In this document: piece by piece, positions 1 to 12,901 of the stretch
Layout: every line of letters starts with the position of its first letter
How positions within the stretch are numbered: position 1 is the first letter of the stretch
Assembly: GCF_947623445.1 (NCBI RefSeq)
Contig: NC_135242.1
Coordinates: 2,852,001 to 2,916,000, forward strand
Direction: 5' to 3'
DNA: 64,000 nucleotides
Source of the DNA: Clavelina lepadiformis
Taxonomy: Eukaryota; Chordata; Ascidiacea; Aplousobranchia; Clavelinidae
Made by a program: the position numbers and the translations under genes
The notes under the pieces: model-generated
Seen by the model: only the letters and a program-made list of their open reading frames with translations
The model's database searches: none
What the model was told of the DNA's origin: nothing

Positions 1-75
1 CTTTAAGCTTGAAGCATTTTCTCAAATAGTAAATTTAGCCACTAATTTTATCCCACCCGACGATATATTTCTTAC

Positions 76-3000
76 GTTCGCAAAATGGCACAACGCCGTC
101 GAAATTTCCGTCCGCCTGGCACGTGACATCTTCTTCACCAATCAGATTATAACCGGGCAAGCAGTTGAACAACAACCGTTCCCCGACTTGCCAGCCTTGC
201 TGCGAGGCAGGCCCCAGAACTTGACCGTTCTCTGGCGGCGGAAGTCTTTCGCAAGTGATGCTGGCGGGTACTACGACGCGAGGTGTAGGTGTGGCGATGA
301 CGATCGCTAAAAGATGTCATGAATTGTTGGATTTATGGATTTAACTGCTCAAAATCAGCCATCTTAAAGTTTTAGCCTGGTACGTACCTACACACCGCGG
401 TGCTGGCGGGTCGAAAACACCGGTGTTCAGACAGAAAGCTGTAGAAGCACCAACTATCTCAAATCCCGGGTTGCAATTATATACCACAACGTCATCGACC
501 AGCCAGGTGCTCTGAGGGTTTCCTACGGCGCCGTCGACAGGTGGAATAGGAGCCGGGCAAGTTTGAGGTCTCGGTGGCGGTTGAGTACGGGGTGCCGTTG
601 GCGGTTGAGTAGGGGGTGCCGTTGGCGGTTGAGTTACAACTGGTTGTGGCACTAGACATTCAAAAATTGTTAACTGCACAACTGACCGCCAACTCTGGTT
701 TTCATTTATTCTTATACATTTATTCGCTTTACGTGTTCAATCTTGGATATTTATTAAGAATGTAAGTTTACCGATACAGAACGTTGCTCTTTCATCGAAG
801 GTGCCGTCTTCTTGACATTCCCAACTTCCGCTGCCAACTAGAATGTAGCCCTGTCGGCAAATGAAAGTGACTCTCTCACCAGCTGTCCATTCTGCAGGAA
901 CCGGTGGCGCGATAAGTGCATTGGTCGGTGTCCGGGGATTGGCGCAAACCGTACGTTGAACCTGACCTGAGAATCATAAACGCCGAAAAGGTTTATTACA
1001 AAACAAAAGCGTTTCTTCACAGCGCCGAGGTTTAAACAGGTTATTTTAGTAGAAGGAGAAGGGCAATATCACCTGCGCAGGAGGGGAAAGGGGCGGAGTA
1101 GGTCCCATCGTTTTGACAGGTGATGGTGGGTCCACCCAAGATCGTAAAGCCTTGCCTGCAAGTATACGTCACAACATCACCCGGGCCCCAAGAAACACGG
1201 CCAGGATCGTTAATGCTGCCGCCGAACGGTACCACGGGACTGGGACAGGAAACTCTTCCTAAACATAAATTCCGATTTCAGCTGTGGCGCACAATTGGCA
1301 AAGGTACAATCATTGTCTGCTGATGAAAGTCAACGAAGCCTACCTTGGCAGGTCGGCGGGTTGCTGGTGTAAGTGCCATCAGCTTGGCACGTAGCAATGG
1401 GCGAACCATTTAGGACGAAGCCAGTGTTGCACGTGTATGTGACTGTGTTTCCTGTTGTCCAAAGAACCTGGTTTGGTCCAAAATTCCCGTTTGGTGGCGC
1501 AATCGGCGCTGGGCAAGCACGAACTGGACCAGGTGGAGCTTTAAGAGCAAAAACATTAAACCAGTTAAAAATATCAACCGAGTGAAAAAAGATTAATTAA
1601 AAGATATAAACAACAACAGACTATAGGTCAATAAATTTTTCATACGTTGAACAGCCTACCGTAGAAAAGTGGTCACACAATTACCTCTGCGTCTGCATTC
1701 ATTTGAATATGGAGAGAATTGTCCGTTAGCCTGGCACAATGACGTTTGATCTCCCCTGAATTCAAAACCTCGATTGCAGCCAAAGGTTACAAATGTGCCG
1801 ACACCAAATACCGTCTGGCCTCGCGGTGACGTAAAGCCGTTAGCCGGCGCCACGGGATTAGAGCAAGAAACAGGAGTAGGAATGGTCGAAGGGATGACGG
1901 TTGCCCGCGGTGTTGCTAAAATATAAACATATTTAAATTAAAAACGTTAAATAATAATGTAGTCTAACATTTTCTATTAAAATCTGATACATTGCATATA
2001 ATTCATGATTTACCTGTTGGTATAGGCGCTGTACAAGTAGGTGGGGTTGCTAAAAATGAGCCACTTTCGGTGCAAATAGATCTGCGACTGCCTCTGATAA
2101 TGTAGTTATTCTCGCACGCGTAGATGATTCTCTCGTTAACTTGCCAGACCTGTTGATTTCTGTCCGGCAGAGTGATACGATTGGGTGACTCAGCGGGTCT
2201 ATTGCAAGCAGGCCTGCTGGTCGTGACGACGATGGCTCCAGGTCGAGCTAAAAATAATCCGAGCCGTTATTGAAAAATTGGTCTTATCGATCATCGATCT
2301 CTTGTGATAAGTAGTTCAGTGCAGTGCTTGTTGCTGCCATCCTAAATGCTAAATCAAACGATGCATATAGCCAATGACTTGAGGCTAAGCAAGTGAGTTT
2401 TAATCCGGCCTGGGGTACCTTGGGGTCTTTGTGTTACCAATAAAATATTTCAGCAAATTTTATAGCATTGGTGAAAAATTTAATCTCAATTATCATGATG
2501 TAAAACGAACCAAATAGACCTCGGTCTGTATTATCATATAATTTTACAGTTATTCCAGCAATTTGGTTTAACATATTTCGTCGGCATTCCTTTTTTAGCC
2601 AAAGTAGGCCAACTAAATACCTAAATGAAATAAAATAACATTTATCTCATGTCAAAATTGTGGTCTTTGCAGATCAGATTTAACATTTAATTATTGTACT
2701 TGTTGTCCAATTTTGAACATTGTTTGTTGAATCTATTTTTAAACGGAGCTTTTCGTTATTACGACATCTATAGGGACAGCATTGTTTAAACATAGTGATA
2801 AGCACCTGCTTTCATATTTTTGACCTGCCTGTTGGCAATGTAAGTTTGTATGACAAGTGGGGTGATGTTCGGTCTCGTTTTTTTAAATTTGCCCTTTGTT
2901 TTTTTTTATTTGTCTCTTTTTGATGATCTTACGTAGCTTGGAAAACAAAATTTTTGCAATAAACAATTTCGTGTTTTGTTTCATTTTTTTGGAATGCCTT

Positions 3001-4977
3001 TTTCAAAACCTTTGTAATGGTGACTAACCTTATAGGCGATATATGATATATAAGAGCTATTTGCTAGGTCAAGGCCAGGTCCAATTGATTTACCACGTAA
3101 GAAGCTCAAATATTATATTAATTTATAAATGATTAAGTTATTTACGCGTTTTACTAATAAAATACGCTATAGTTTTGATTCATAAAACCTTAATGGTAAA
3201 GTGGAGCATTCTCTTTGTAGTTGAATTAAATTACAAAAACGGTGAAGTCGGTAGATGAACATCTTAATGATATTTGTTGGCGTGGGATCAAATGGACATA
3301 CCGTTGAGATCGGAATCGACTAACTATAGGTCTATAGTTGAAACGATTAAACACAGTATCCTGTACGTGCTACAGGATATGGTCAAAAATTTGATTATTG
3401 TCATTGGTCGTCATGCTGGCTGCTCCATCCCCGTTTAAAACGACGTTCTTTTGCATCGTAATCTATCATTACAGTAAAATGTGCTATAAGCTAAATCGAA
3501 GACACAAGTTGAAATTTTGGACTATATGTTCGTGCAATAACGCGAGTTATGGATGGTTGCTGTTTCATTGTGAATTTGGAAAGAGTTCTGCCAGCTACCA
3601 ACCAATTTCCGCCGTGAACTTTTTTCAATCTCGCAAAATCTTGTCGACGTTTGTCGTAACCTGCCCTCGGGGCATGGCACGAAATGCCCGCGCTACCCGT
3701 CCACGCCCCGAGCCATCCTGCTTGCCGGTTAAGCTACTTTTATGTGTGAGAGTATTTTCATATTTGTGTTATCGTTAATTGGAGAAAATTGATCTCATTT
3801 TTGAAATCGATGAAAGGTTCTCTTGCAAAAACCTGCCGCCATTTCGAGTTTAGGGAATTTTGATTGATATGACGATAAAGAAAATTTAATCTTTTTTGAA
3901 AATGAAGTCGCATGTTTGTCTTTGTCACAAAGTTTCATGCGTTCACAAAGAAACAAAGTAATTTAAAATATTTTGTAACGAATACAAATAAATCATAAAA
4001 CCAGAAATTATCAACCAGTAACCAGACTTACAGTAACCGTACAGTAACCAGACTTAACCCACCAATACAAGATGTCCTTTGGTAGACAATATAACCGGGG
4101 TTACAAATGCAGACAAGCCGATCACCGTAGAAACTACATCCCGAGTTGGCAGGACAGCGGTTTGAACATTCCGCTGCCGGTCGTGGCTGCACGATTGTTC
4201 TAGCTGAGAAAAAATGAAATAAGTTACAAAAACGAAACTGACATGAAAGCGATTTGCTAAATCATATATTCTGGTTGCTGTTGTATAAATCGTATCAATA
4301 ACTTACGCTGGCAGCTTCCTCTGCTCCCAAAACCACTTCCGGGAACTTCAAAGTATCCTGGACCACAGATGCACGTTGGTCTCCCTTCGAGAAGCGCGCA
4401 AATTGTGTTTGGTATCGGGCACCCCCGTGGGCATGTCAGCTGGCCTGGTGCCACCGGCGGGATCACTGGAGCTGCGTGGTTACGATTAATAAATTTCAAA
4501 ACTTAATCAAAAGAGGAAATGTCAATCTGTGTGTGAACTAACTAACCGTTTGGCACGCATCTTGGAATTCCTAAATTGCTGTCGTAAGTCCACTGTCGAT
4601 TTGCGCACCTCACCGGGTTTGTACCTTGGCTGACGTAGCCAGGTTGACAGGTGTAAAGTACTGAAGCGCCGATGCTGTACCTGTCTCCCAGATCTGGGCC
4701 CGGTGACATGGAAAGCATTCCTGAAATTCGCGGCGGTGGAAGACAAAATCCATCGGTGGGGACTTGAAATAATGATAAAATTTGGTTATTTGCTGAAAGT
4801 TTTGTGAGAAACTGATTAATTAGTTATCGAAACAATTGGCATTTAAACATAGTTTACGAAGGTTTGTTTAAGAAAGTGCACGGTTTTATTACAAGAATGT
4901 CACTTACTTTGCGCATTAACCTGAATTCCGATGAAACATGCACATGACAGCACAACTTGCCCTAATAGTAATCCCAT
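76..4977 (-). CDS. Secreted CCP (sushi)/EGF-like mosaic protein, 3'-partial
   Basis: Eleven exons read on the minus strand: 4977-4908, 4762-4547, 4471-4307, 4203-4063, 2247-2014, 1915-1685, 1538-1344, 1258-1073, 966-772, 651-388 and 306-76. Every junction is phase 1, the usual phase of shuffled extracellular modules. The 709 residues in the window begin with a hydrophobic signal peptide (about 1-21, MGLLLGQVVLS...), then one CCP (24-95), two EGF-like modules (96-150 and 151-197, each with the C-x-C near the end) and seven CCP exons with the four-Cys pattern and conserved Trp or aromatic positions. Exon 651-388 starts with a Thr/Pro/Gln linker. Such proteins are secreted or cell-surface and act in adhesion or complement-like recognition; which of these applies cannot be told. 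The gene runs past position 1, so a carboxy-terminal anchor may exist outside. The start ATG is the first codon before the signal sequence. Confidence is high for domains, lower for exact function. Confidence 0.88.
567..632 (-). repeat. 24-bp coding repeat in the Thr/Pro linker of the CCP gene
   Basis: About two and a half imperfect copies of a 24-bp unit encode an eight-residue Thr-Gln-Pro-Pro-Thr-Ala-Pro-like repeat ahead of a CCP domain. It forms a likely O-glycosylated spacer, and repeat number may vary between alleles. Confidence 0.6.
2248..4062. other. Long intron of the CCP/EGF gene
   Basis: This intron separates the last EGF-like exon from the second CCP exon. I read both strands for a further phase-1 Cys-rich exon and found none. 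A CpG-rich patch near 3650-3740 contains a short imperfect hairpin but no convincing gene. Confidence 0.6.
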
Positions 4978-7900
4978 TTTGCCTTGAAAATTTACAGAAC
5001 GAATAATTTCTATCATCAAAGTTAGGTCGCAGACATTCCTGACTGACTAATGTACTAACGGTTGCAAGAAATTGCAAAGATCGTTTGGTTTACTCGTTCT
5101 ACGCTCTCAGAAAAAATCTCAGGTCCTTCTTTGTCAGATTTATCATTATTTCCAGGTGTACAACCTTTTATTTTGTCTTGTGGTTGTAAACGCGGACCAA
5201 GCACCCGCCTTTTTACGACCTTATGACCAACTGCTTGGTTTGTTTGTTATTTAGAAAACTGCAATAACTTATTCACGTCTGTAAATAATCACTCCTTATA
5301 GGGCTATAGGGGATGCAGTTATAACTTATAACTGTAATCGCTGAGGTCAACTATCGTAATTTGTCCGAATTTGCTGATACAGAATTTTTAAATACGTGTT
5401 CTTGTCGCTCCTAATTTCGCCTGCAGTGTTTGTTTTTCTTTATTGTTTGAATTACTTTGTTGCTGGTCGTATTTCGTTTTCAACTCGTAATAATTTCAAT
5501 TCTTTTGTCATAATCCGAGTCTCCTCTTGTCTGTGCCACAAGCGACGGTAAATCACTGAAGAAAATAGACCTCGAGACTACTTTAAACACGCCGGTGGTT
5601 GTGTGGTTGTGCACCGCACCCAGAAAACCAGGACCAACCAGCATGTTTCCGCTTTTATTTGGCACGATTCAGTTATGTCATTCAACCTCGCGGCTATTTG
5701 GACAAACGCCATGTACAGGTTAGAAAAAAATGCCGGCCTGACACCGCGACTCGCAAGAAATGTCTGCCTCCCATGTTTTGTAATTTTGGTTTAAACCGAA
5801 CACAACTCTAATATTCCGCGACTGCCGATCTTTTTTCTGAATACAAGATTTCGTAATTCGTCCAGGTGTCATTTTAAAAAAGAACTAAATATTTGTTTGC
5901 GACGACATAAATGAACTGGGCGAGTCCAACAAGTAACATAAACAAACTATTTGCCGTGCTGCGCTCCTTTGCCTAGTACAGAGAAACCGGTTGTCACCGT
6001 GTCCTAAAAGCAAAAATACTGCCTGCCATACTGTCTGAGGACATACATGGCTGCTTTTATATCGCTTCAAACTTTGGCTGCTTTGAAATTATTGAAACAT
6101 TTTTACAAACGTCACGACCACAAATGAGCATTGTAATTATCATCAGAATAGTCGTGAAGGATACTACATGGTCATGTATTGAAGGCGTTCATGTCTTGGA
6201 GTTGTCTATGACATGCGAATACTTCCTTTTTTTCACATTTATCGAATGACAAACTATGATCTTATAATTAAGGCTCAAAAACTGCTCGTTTCAAACCGCC
6301 GTTGGGTGATTTCTTCTATTTCGTTGTGCCCCCAACCAAAAAATGCTAACTAATAAGGCCCAACCCATCCGTTTTCAGTCATTATGACGCAGTTAATTGT
6401 GACGCCTTTCTGGTAATTACCGGCACTTTATACGCAGTTGATCGCAACTTGATTAGCGTTTCATGTCGTAATAATTGCAAACGTCACGTATTTTGTTATA
6501 CGGCGTGAAATAGAATGGTTCCGTTCTACTCTTATCCTCTCGCTATAAAATAAAATTTGCGAAATAAAGCAATTTGTGACGCAATCATAGATCACAACGA
6601 CCGTCTCATAAACCTCTCTGAAGGATTTTATTGCGATGCTGTCTGACGTTCATTACTAAAGTTCTATTTTCAGTTTTTTCTATAAATATAAAAGTTAATT
6701 TATACATTAAACAAATGCTGTCCATGTTGCCACAAAATATTCGTTCGTTTCGTAAAAATTAGTCTAATTCAAGATTACAATCAAACATTCACACAAAATT
6801 AAATTTAACAAAAGAAATTGCGCACGACTTATAGGCGGATCGCAACTTATTGCGAACGCCCTGGCATATCCGTCACCGCTTGGCGGTGCAAGGCGGTTAC
6901 TTTCCCGGGAAATTGTCACTGAGTTTGCGGTCGTTGGTTCAACTTTATTGCCCAAGGCGGGAGTTTATCATTTTAGAAACTTATGCGTTTATCTGCTGAT
7001 GTCAAACGAGGTAAATTGAAAGTAATATTAATTATTATTATTTGTCGACCTCATAGATTTTAAGAGGCTGAGGTCACAACTTAACAAAAATTAAATCATT
7101 TCTGCTCAACCGTTCTTTTCGCCCTTCGGCCTCAGCTAGCAAAATGGATCAATAAGACCGGTTGTAGGATTCTACATTTAAACTTTGATTTGGAAAATGA
7201 AAATTCATTCAGTTCAGAAGTGAATAACACGCAGCCAAATCATCGCATCGTCATCCTTGCTGTAATAGTAATTACTTATAATGTCTTAAGGCAATGCAAG
7301 ATTTTCCTCCAGAAAATTTCAGATACACGCTTCAGATTCTGTCGTTTTGAAATAATGATGAATGTATGTTAAGGATAATGTATCTTGATACTTGGAAAAT
7401 CATCTAAATCTTGTGTAAATTCAGTTTTTCTCCCTTATAATATTTTCATGCAACCTCAATTGCTAACAATGTATCTATTCATGGCATTAACGTTTCATGT
7501 TCCAATGCAGCAGGTTCCCGATGTATCGAATGTCGAAGATTCCTTTGTCGTTTCTGTATAGAAAATGTATAAGAGTGTTAGAGAAATCCTGTAAGCAAAA
7601 ACGACGACAGAGAAGTTCAAACAGAACGATCTTGACAGGAGTGTCACCCGATATGACAAAATAGAGATGAATTGGTTGGCATGTTGGTATGTAAGCCCAA
7701 ATAAACATGATAAGAGTCGGCGTTCTGGCAGCTCTATCGCCTTTTTCCTCTGCACTCCGTATTCATGCCCTTACTTTTTTTCAGAGGGAATCCCCGGCGT
7801 TGAGAGTCACGTGATAGCTCCATCTGAATGTTTTTCAGAAGGGATCTCGGGTGTGGTGCAATGAGATTCACGTGACACACATGCAACGCGGGACGCGTTT

Positions 7901-10900
7901 GTGCAACGGGACCGTATCATGTGCGAGGTAAGACACGTCGCAGCCCTGCCGCTTTGAATACACTGCTTTATGTGTGACGTCAACTACCGTGAGAAAATGA
8001 CGTAGTTTTATTCTAATTCCCAGACGCCACGAGCTTTTAATTAAAGGGTGTATCATACAATTAACGGGAGGAGTTTGTTTATTGTTGAAAACTATGTGTA
8101 GATTATGTAGATTATACAATACTTTGGTCCATTCTGCACGATTTCTAAATATCTGTTTGGTCGTCCAGAGCTTAGCTTCATCGGCTTACAGCATTATTTT
8201 CATACATATTTGTTATGTTTACACAAGTTATAGATGTTATCTACGTCACTACGGTAAAACACTATTTCATGGGAAAAGTTTCATTAAACATACTTATGCG
8301 CCTGCCACCGCCTTCAGTTTAGTTTTTAGTGAATCTAGTAAATACTAGAAAATGCTTTCAAGGCTTTCTTTCCTGCAGTTAATGATATGTCAGCCTTTGG
8401 TAATCAAGGGAATACAGCAAAACAATGTGCTAGACCAATATTTTAGGAAGAAACTTGTTAGGAAAAACATGTCAAATTTGTGAACAAGTGTTATAGCATT
8501 ACATATAATCACAGAAACAGGGACACGATTGTTTTCCTAAGTTTTTCTTTTTTTGTTTGCGTTCAAAATTTCATAATTTTTCTTCTATTTGAATAAACAT
8601 ATAAACACTCAGCAGCACAACGTCTTTTATACAGGTTTATCATCGTAATTGCTCTCTTGCGAACCCGCGCGGAATTTTTGTTGCAGAACTTAACTCGTTA
8701 GGACGCGTGCGATGTCTTTCTTTGGTTGGGTAAAGGCATTTTTTGACATTGACTAAAAGTCTTGTATCTACAGTTCAATTGTACAACTTAATTGCTGGTT
8801 TGAACGTATGTACATGGTAAAACAACGAACCCAAGTTGCAGGTCTACCAGTTTCTTGCAGATGAAATGGTTTAGTTTCTCTTTTTAGCCTGTTTCGAACG
8901 TGTCCCAGCAAAACTAAGCTAACATATACGAAACGTGAACGTCATATCTTCATGCCTAAAAGCGTGTCGCGTCTGTTTTTTCATCTGTAAAATTCAATTC
9001 AACTGTTGTCAGAAACGTTTTGGGAAATTCTTAATCATTAAAATTATTATTTGTTTTTTGTGAGTCTCTGTGACTTTCACATCATTGACGTCACCTCACT
9101 ATGAGACGTAATTGGAGGTATGAAATAATTTCATTTCGTGAAAGGAGCAATTATGGCTTCTGCAAAATATGTTAATAAGCTCCTATACAGGACATAATCT
9201 TTTAATACGAAATACCTCTGCTCATTTTAGTGTGGTAATCAACCGTCAATATAGCGGCAACCGAGTGTGTGTATACAGTTAAAAAATAGATTATCGTGAA
9301 CAGTAAAAGTCTGTCCGGTATAAAAGTGCATTTACCGGCAAGGTTAGATATTATGTCTTGTCTATGTGAACGTATTCTTTGTGTCAAGAATGACGCAGCA
9401 GAAATTCTCAAATCCAGTTTTTATTTGAAAAAATGTTGAGCAGTCATCCTCCGTACAGTATGCTACGCTGTAATGACGTAATCCCGATTGTATGATGATG
9501 ACGAAAGGAGTTGTATTGTGTATGCATATCTCCGTGCTACGGTCATGATGTAACCACAAGCAATCTTTAAACTTATACAAAACTTTACAGTTTCGCCGTT
9601 AATCTAAAACACGTTTTTATTTATAAAGTTTGGGTGTTGTCAGCGTCGATCATTGAAACTGTTTAGAGTTTTTCTATGAGCCCCAAGGGCAGTTGGTTGG
9701 TTTAGAAGTCTTCTTAGAGTTTTGCAGCTTCTAAAACGAATTGACGTACTGTCACATGATATAGCAACTATTTGCAACGTACAAGAGAAGACTATTGGCC
9801 TCCCGGCATTGTTTATTGGCGACATTTACACAGAAATTCTTACTTGTCTGCTGCTCACCTGACCCCGATTGACCTTAAGTGCGCTAAATGTCAGTTAAAA
9901 TGAGACCGGGATTAGACTAAAAATATGTTCAAAACGTAAAGATAAAATTTTATCTTGCTCGAATAAATATCGCGTCTACCGAGCAAAAATGTTCTCTGTA
10001 TTTTAACTAGAGTGTATTCATAAGCCGTTACACTTGACATGAAACAAGCCCATGTCAAAAGCTGCAACCTTTGACTTGGGTAGGTCTGTGTGATTATCGC
10101 CAATTTTCTCAATCAAGCGAAAATTGCTATTTTTAGGACTTTTATATGTTTTATATGTCTTCAAATATAAGTGGGTTTAATTTAGGACATGAACCTTAGA
10201 ATTACTCCCTATAAGTGTAGGATAAAAGTAGCCCTCAAACTGGTTTTCTGTGACATTTCCATAAGATGGTTTGCACTGAACGTGATCTGACGAAAGTGAA
10301 TTCTAGAAAAGAAACCAACCTGGTAGAAGCTTGAACAGGTATCAGCTTTCTACACACAGCCTCCTTGTATATAGGGTTGACGTTTTGTAAGTTCAGAAAG
10401 ATCATAGCAATGCGTTTAGAATGGAAGGATTTTGTAATTGTATAGCACAGAAGCCGCTTTGTGTGTTTCACTTTTGTTATAAATAAATAGTTGCGCTACA
10501 ATCGAAAGCAAACAATAGCGGCTACCTCATCTACAGTTCGGAGAATATTGAGCGAGAACCGGTACAAAATGGATCAAAGATGACAGTGGCCCGTTGTCTG
10601 GACGGATTTAAATCAAAGTTAGGTAAATAGCAACGACCTAGTTGCTGGTATGAAGTAAATGAGTTACTACAGTAATTGAACTTCGGACGTAAATAATCTG
10701 TAGCGTTAGTTTGCAAAAACTGAACTTACGTCACGGTTTGGTTCACCTGGTATAGATATACCCCCAGATCTGAGAAACACCAGACGTCTACTTTGAAAAT
10801 CAAACTAACGATATCATTCGCTCAAAGAGTCAATTAGATAATATTCTGGATCAGAACAAGAGAAACATTTACGAAAGATTTATGGTCTTTCTCGCGTTAT

Positions 10901-11840
10901 TCTGAAAACATCTCTACACAGCCTATACTTGCGGCTTGTAAACAAGTGAAACAACACGTTGACGTGCATCACATAGTGCTTATCATGGTTGCTGTTTTGA
11001 CAGAGAGTTTAAGATAATTATACTTGTTGCGTAGAAAGTCGCCAACCAAGGAATAGATTATATTTATTCATGAACGATCGACTTGGAATTTTCATGTTTA
11101 CCGGCTATGGTTTGTTTTGCGCAGTCTGTAATTGCTACAAGTTTCTTACAACTTACATTACTAGTGTCATGACGTCGCTGGCATAGCTCATGCCACCGAT
11201 GGTATTTTGTTATACATATGTACCAGCCTTCAGAGTCTTAGATTCATATCAGTAGAAAAGTGTTTCGTGAGAGTTGAAACCTGTCATTATGTTTACTTTC
11301 TTTTGCGAAGACCAAAGCGTAGACGGAGGTTTTCGCAAAATGCTAGTTAGTATATAGAAAGCGCTCGTAAAATAATTACAGTGAAAATGTTTAGAATTCT
11401 TAAAAAAATATAAACACTCATACTCTTAATTTTTCTTTCTGGAACTGTCAGTTTGCCCTAAGGCGACCATGGCCATTTATACGTGATTATATACCTAGGT
11501 ATCTGCACGTTTGCTTTTGAGTTGTGGTTTTAATAGAATGAGCTTTATATCAGTTGAAGCAAAAGTAACAGACATTTCCAGCTGATGGCGAAATCCAGTC
11601 AGATAGTGTTTATCTGGCTTGCGGGATGCCGCATACTTTGCTTACGTCATGTTTCAGTTGTCACGTGGGCTGTAAATAAGCGGCAACTCTGAGCCATTCC
11701 TTAAGTACTTAGTGTAAGTCATACATCTTTTAATGATGTTTTTTGTGTCGAGTTAGCAGGAAATTTGAACGCGAATTGCGTCATGTTCGGTTATTTAAAG
11801 GTTGCAGTAGGTCGTGCAGGTGTTTATTTTGATGCTTCAA
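4978..11840. other. Intergenic region without a supported gene
   Basis: AT-rich sequence with scattered open frames that lack splice logic or recognisable motifs. It includes the promoter side of the CCP gene (just above 4977), two TGACGTCA palindromes (7975 and 9086), three CACGTG E-boxes (7808, 7869, 11662) and a small direct repeat near 7781-7874. A slightly GC-richer open stretch around 6800-6955 on the minus strand was considered but has no start or splice support. Confidence 0.5.
7781..7874. promoter_or_regulatory. Imperfect direct repeat carrying paired CACGTG E-boxes
   Basis: Two related blocks each begin with a TTTTTCAGA-like run and a GGGA-TC core and end in TCACGTGA or TTCACGTGA. 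The two CACGTG palindromes lie at 7808-7813 and 7869-7874, 61 bp apart. This could be a bHLH binding pair or a remnant of a short duplication; no adjacent gene is supported. Confidence 0.3.
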
Positions 11841-11890
11841 TATTTTCAGAGCTTTTTGAACGAATAATCAGTGTTAGATTGATAGCAACT

Positions 11891-11910
11891 ATGATAAGTT
11901 TGTGATGTGA
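11891..11910 (+). other. Two short upstream reading frames, one a start-stop element
   Basis: Just ahead of the ATG at 11915 are a four-codon frame (11891-11905) and an overlapping minimal ATG-TGA (11905-11910). If the transcript includes this leader, ribosomes would meet both before the main start, which would lower translation. A possible splice acceptor (TATTTTCAG, 11841-11849) lies upstream, so the leader is probably exonic. Confidence 0.4.
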
Positions 11911-11914
11911 GAAT

Positions 11915-12496
11915 ATGTCCGGGATGGTGGAAACTGCAATTGACATCTTCACCACAGAGTCGGGCGGGATGTCGAGACGAGAAGATGAAGAAAACAAGGA
12001 TGACTGGTTCAACATCATCCTCCCCGTAATGGGGACCTGCTTTCTCCTCATCTTGTTCTTCACGTTCTACAAGTACGTGGTGGTGGTTTGCAGGAAGTGC
12101 GAGTGCTGCAGGAAGTGCCGAATGTGTCTCGGAGACGCGGAAGAAGGAAATAGGCGGAACGGGAGTGCGGAAAATCCCGGATACGACCGCACGGAGGAAG
12201 CCGATCTTCCTCCCTCTTACTCCGTCGTGCAACACAACACAGACGTCTTCCGAGTAGTAACGGAAGAGGACACGAATCCGGTGCCTCCGTCGTTTGAAGT
12301 CTTCCTAGAAACTGAGAAGCTCCCAACATACTTGGAGATAATGGAACAAAAGCAGAGAGAAGAAAACCAAAGAACAACATCCGGTACTGGAGCGACAAGT
12401 AACGAGCCAGTTGCCATAGTTACAACCAGATCGTTAACTACTGTTACTTCCCAGCATCTGGGTCGAAGGGAGCTCCCTGGATCGCATCCGACATGA
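11915..12496 (+). CDS. Single-pass membrane protein with PPxY and LPxY motifs (paralog A)
   Basis: The 193-residue product has a short acidic amino end, one hydrophobic segment (about 33-58), a juxtamembrane Cys/Lys/Arg cluster (59-71) and a tail with PPSY (99-102), PPSF (124-127) and LPTY (136-139). Cysteines next to the membrane suggest palmitoylation. PPxY and LPxY motifs are established ligands of WW domains in Nedd4-family ubiquitin ligases, as in commissureless, Ndfip and PRRG proteins, so an adaptor or sorting role is inferred. No signal peptide precedes the transmembrane segment, so type III topology is likely. The stretch DLPPSYS...VFRV...EKLPTY...IM aligns with the gene at 15104. 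The whole coding region is one exon. The family was not recognised by name. Confidence 0.8.
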   Translation: MSGMVETAIDIFTTESGGMSRREDEENKDDWFNIILPVMGTCFLLILFFTFYKYVVVVCRKCECCRKCRMCLGDAEEGNRRNGSAENPGYDRTEEADLPPSYSVVQHNTDVFRVVTEEDTNPVPPSFEVFLETEKLPTYLEIMEQKQREENQRTTSGTGATSNEPVAIVTTRSLTTVTSQHLGRRELPGSHPT

Positions 12497-12667
12497 CAGG
12501 GTTAACGTCCTTCCTGACGTTGTTGACGTCACAAAGTGATATTATATGCCCGATTATGACGTTGCATAATGTCACTGTAAAGATCACTGTGCAGTACCAA
12601 GAAGAGAAATAAGTTAAGTTTGGTTTTGAGGAGAGACCTCTTGGACCAATTTGGCTCGCATCCGACC

Positions 12668-12901
12668 ATGCAAAGCGCAGTCGTAGAAAGGGAGAGCGAC
12701 CAAGAACCCGAACAACGTCCCGTTAATTGGAAGATATTTTGGGTGCTTTCGACTTTTGGTCTAGTCGCGTTAAACGTCATCGAGAGATATCTTTATGCTT
12801 GTATGTTACTTTATATATATATATGCAATTTTTGTTATTACCGGATGAGATCCTCCGGCCGGCTCCTGAATTTGTTGCCTCTGTGGAGGCTCGAAGCATA
12901 A
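12668..12901 (+). CDS. Possible small membrane protein downstream of paralog A (uncertain)
   Basis: This 77-codon frame starts at ATG 12668. It has a polar head rich in Glu/Arg/Gln followed by a hydrophobic stretch, then a second stretch rich in Tyr and Cys. Codon use in the first 45 codons looks coding-like. Just ahead of its ATG the frame reads GSHPT, the same five residues that end the upstream protein, and a TCGCATCCGAC string occurs at both places. It could be a second cistron, since tunicates do have operons, or a partial duplication of the last codons of the upstream gene, or chance. No splice or polyadenylation evidence settles this. Confidence 0.22.
   Translation: MQSAVVERESDQEPEQRPVNWKIFWVLSTFGLVALNVIERYLYACMLLYIYICNFCYYRMRSSGRLLNLLPLWRLEA

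Noticed and set aside
3398-3778. Plus-strand open frame of 126 codons inside the CCP-gene intron, with a CpG-rich hairpin-like patch
   Set aside because: No ATG context, splice logic or domain. It lies antisense within an intron and composition is not coding-like apart from the CpG patch. The patch lacks tRNA A and B boxes.
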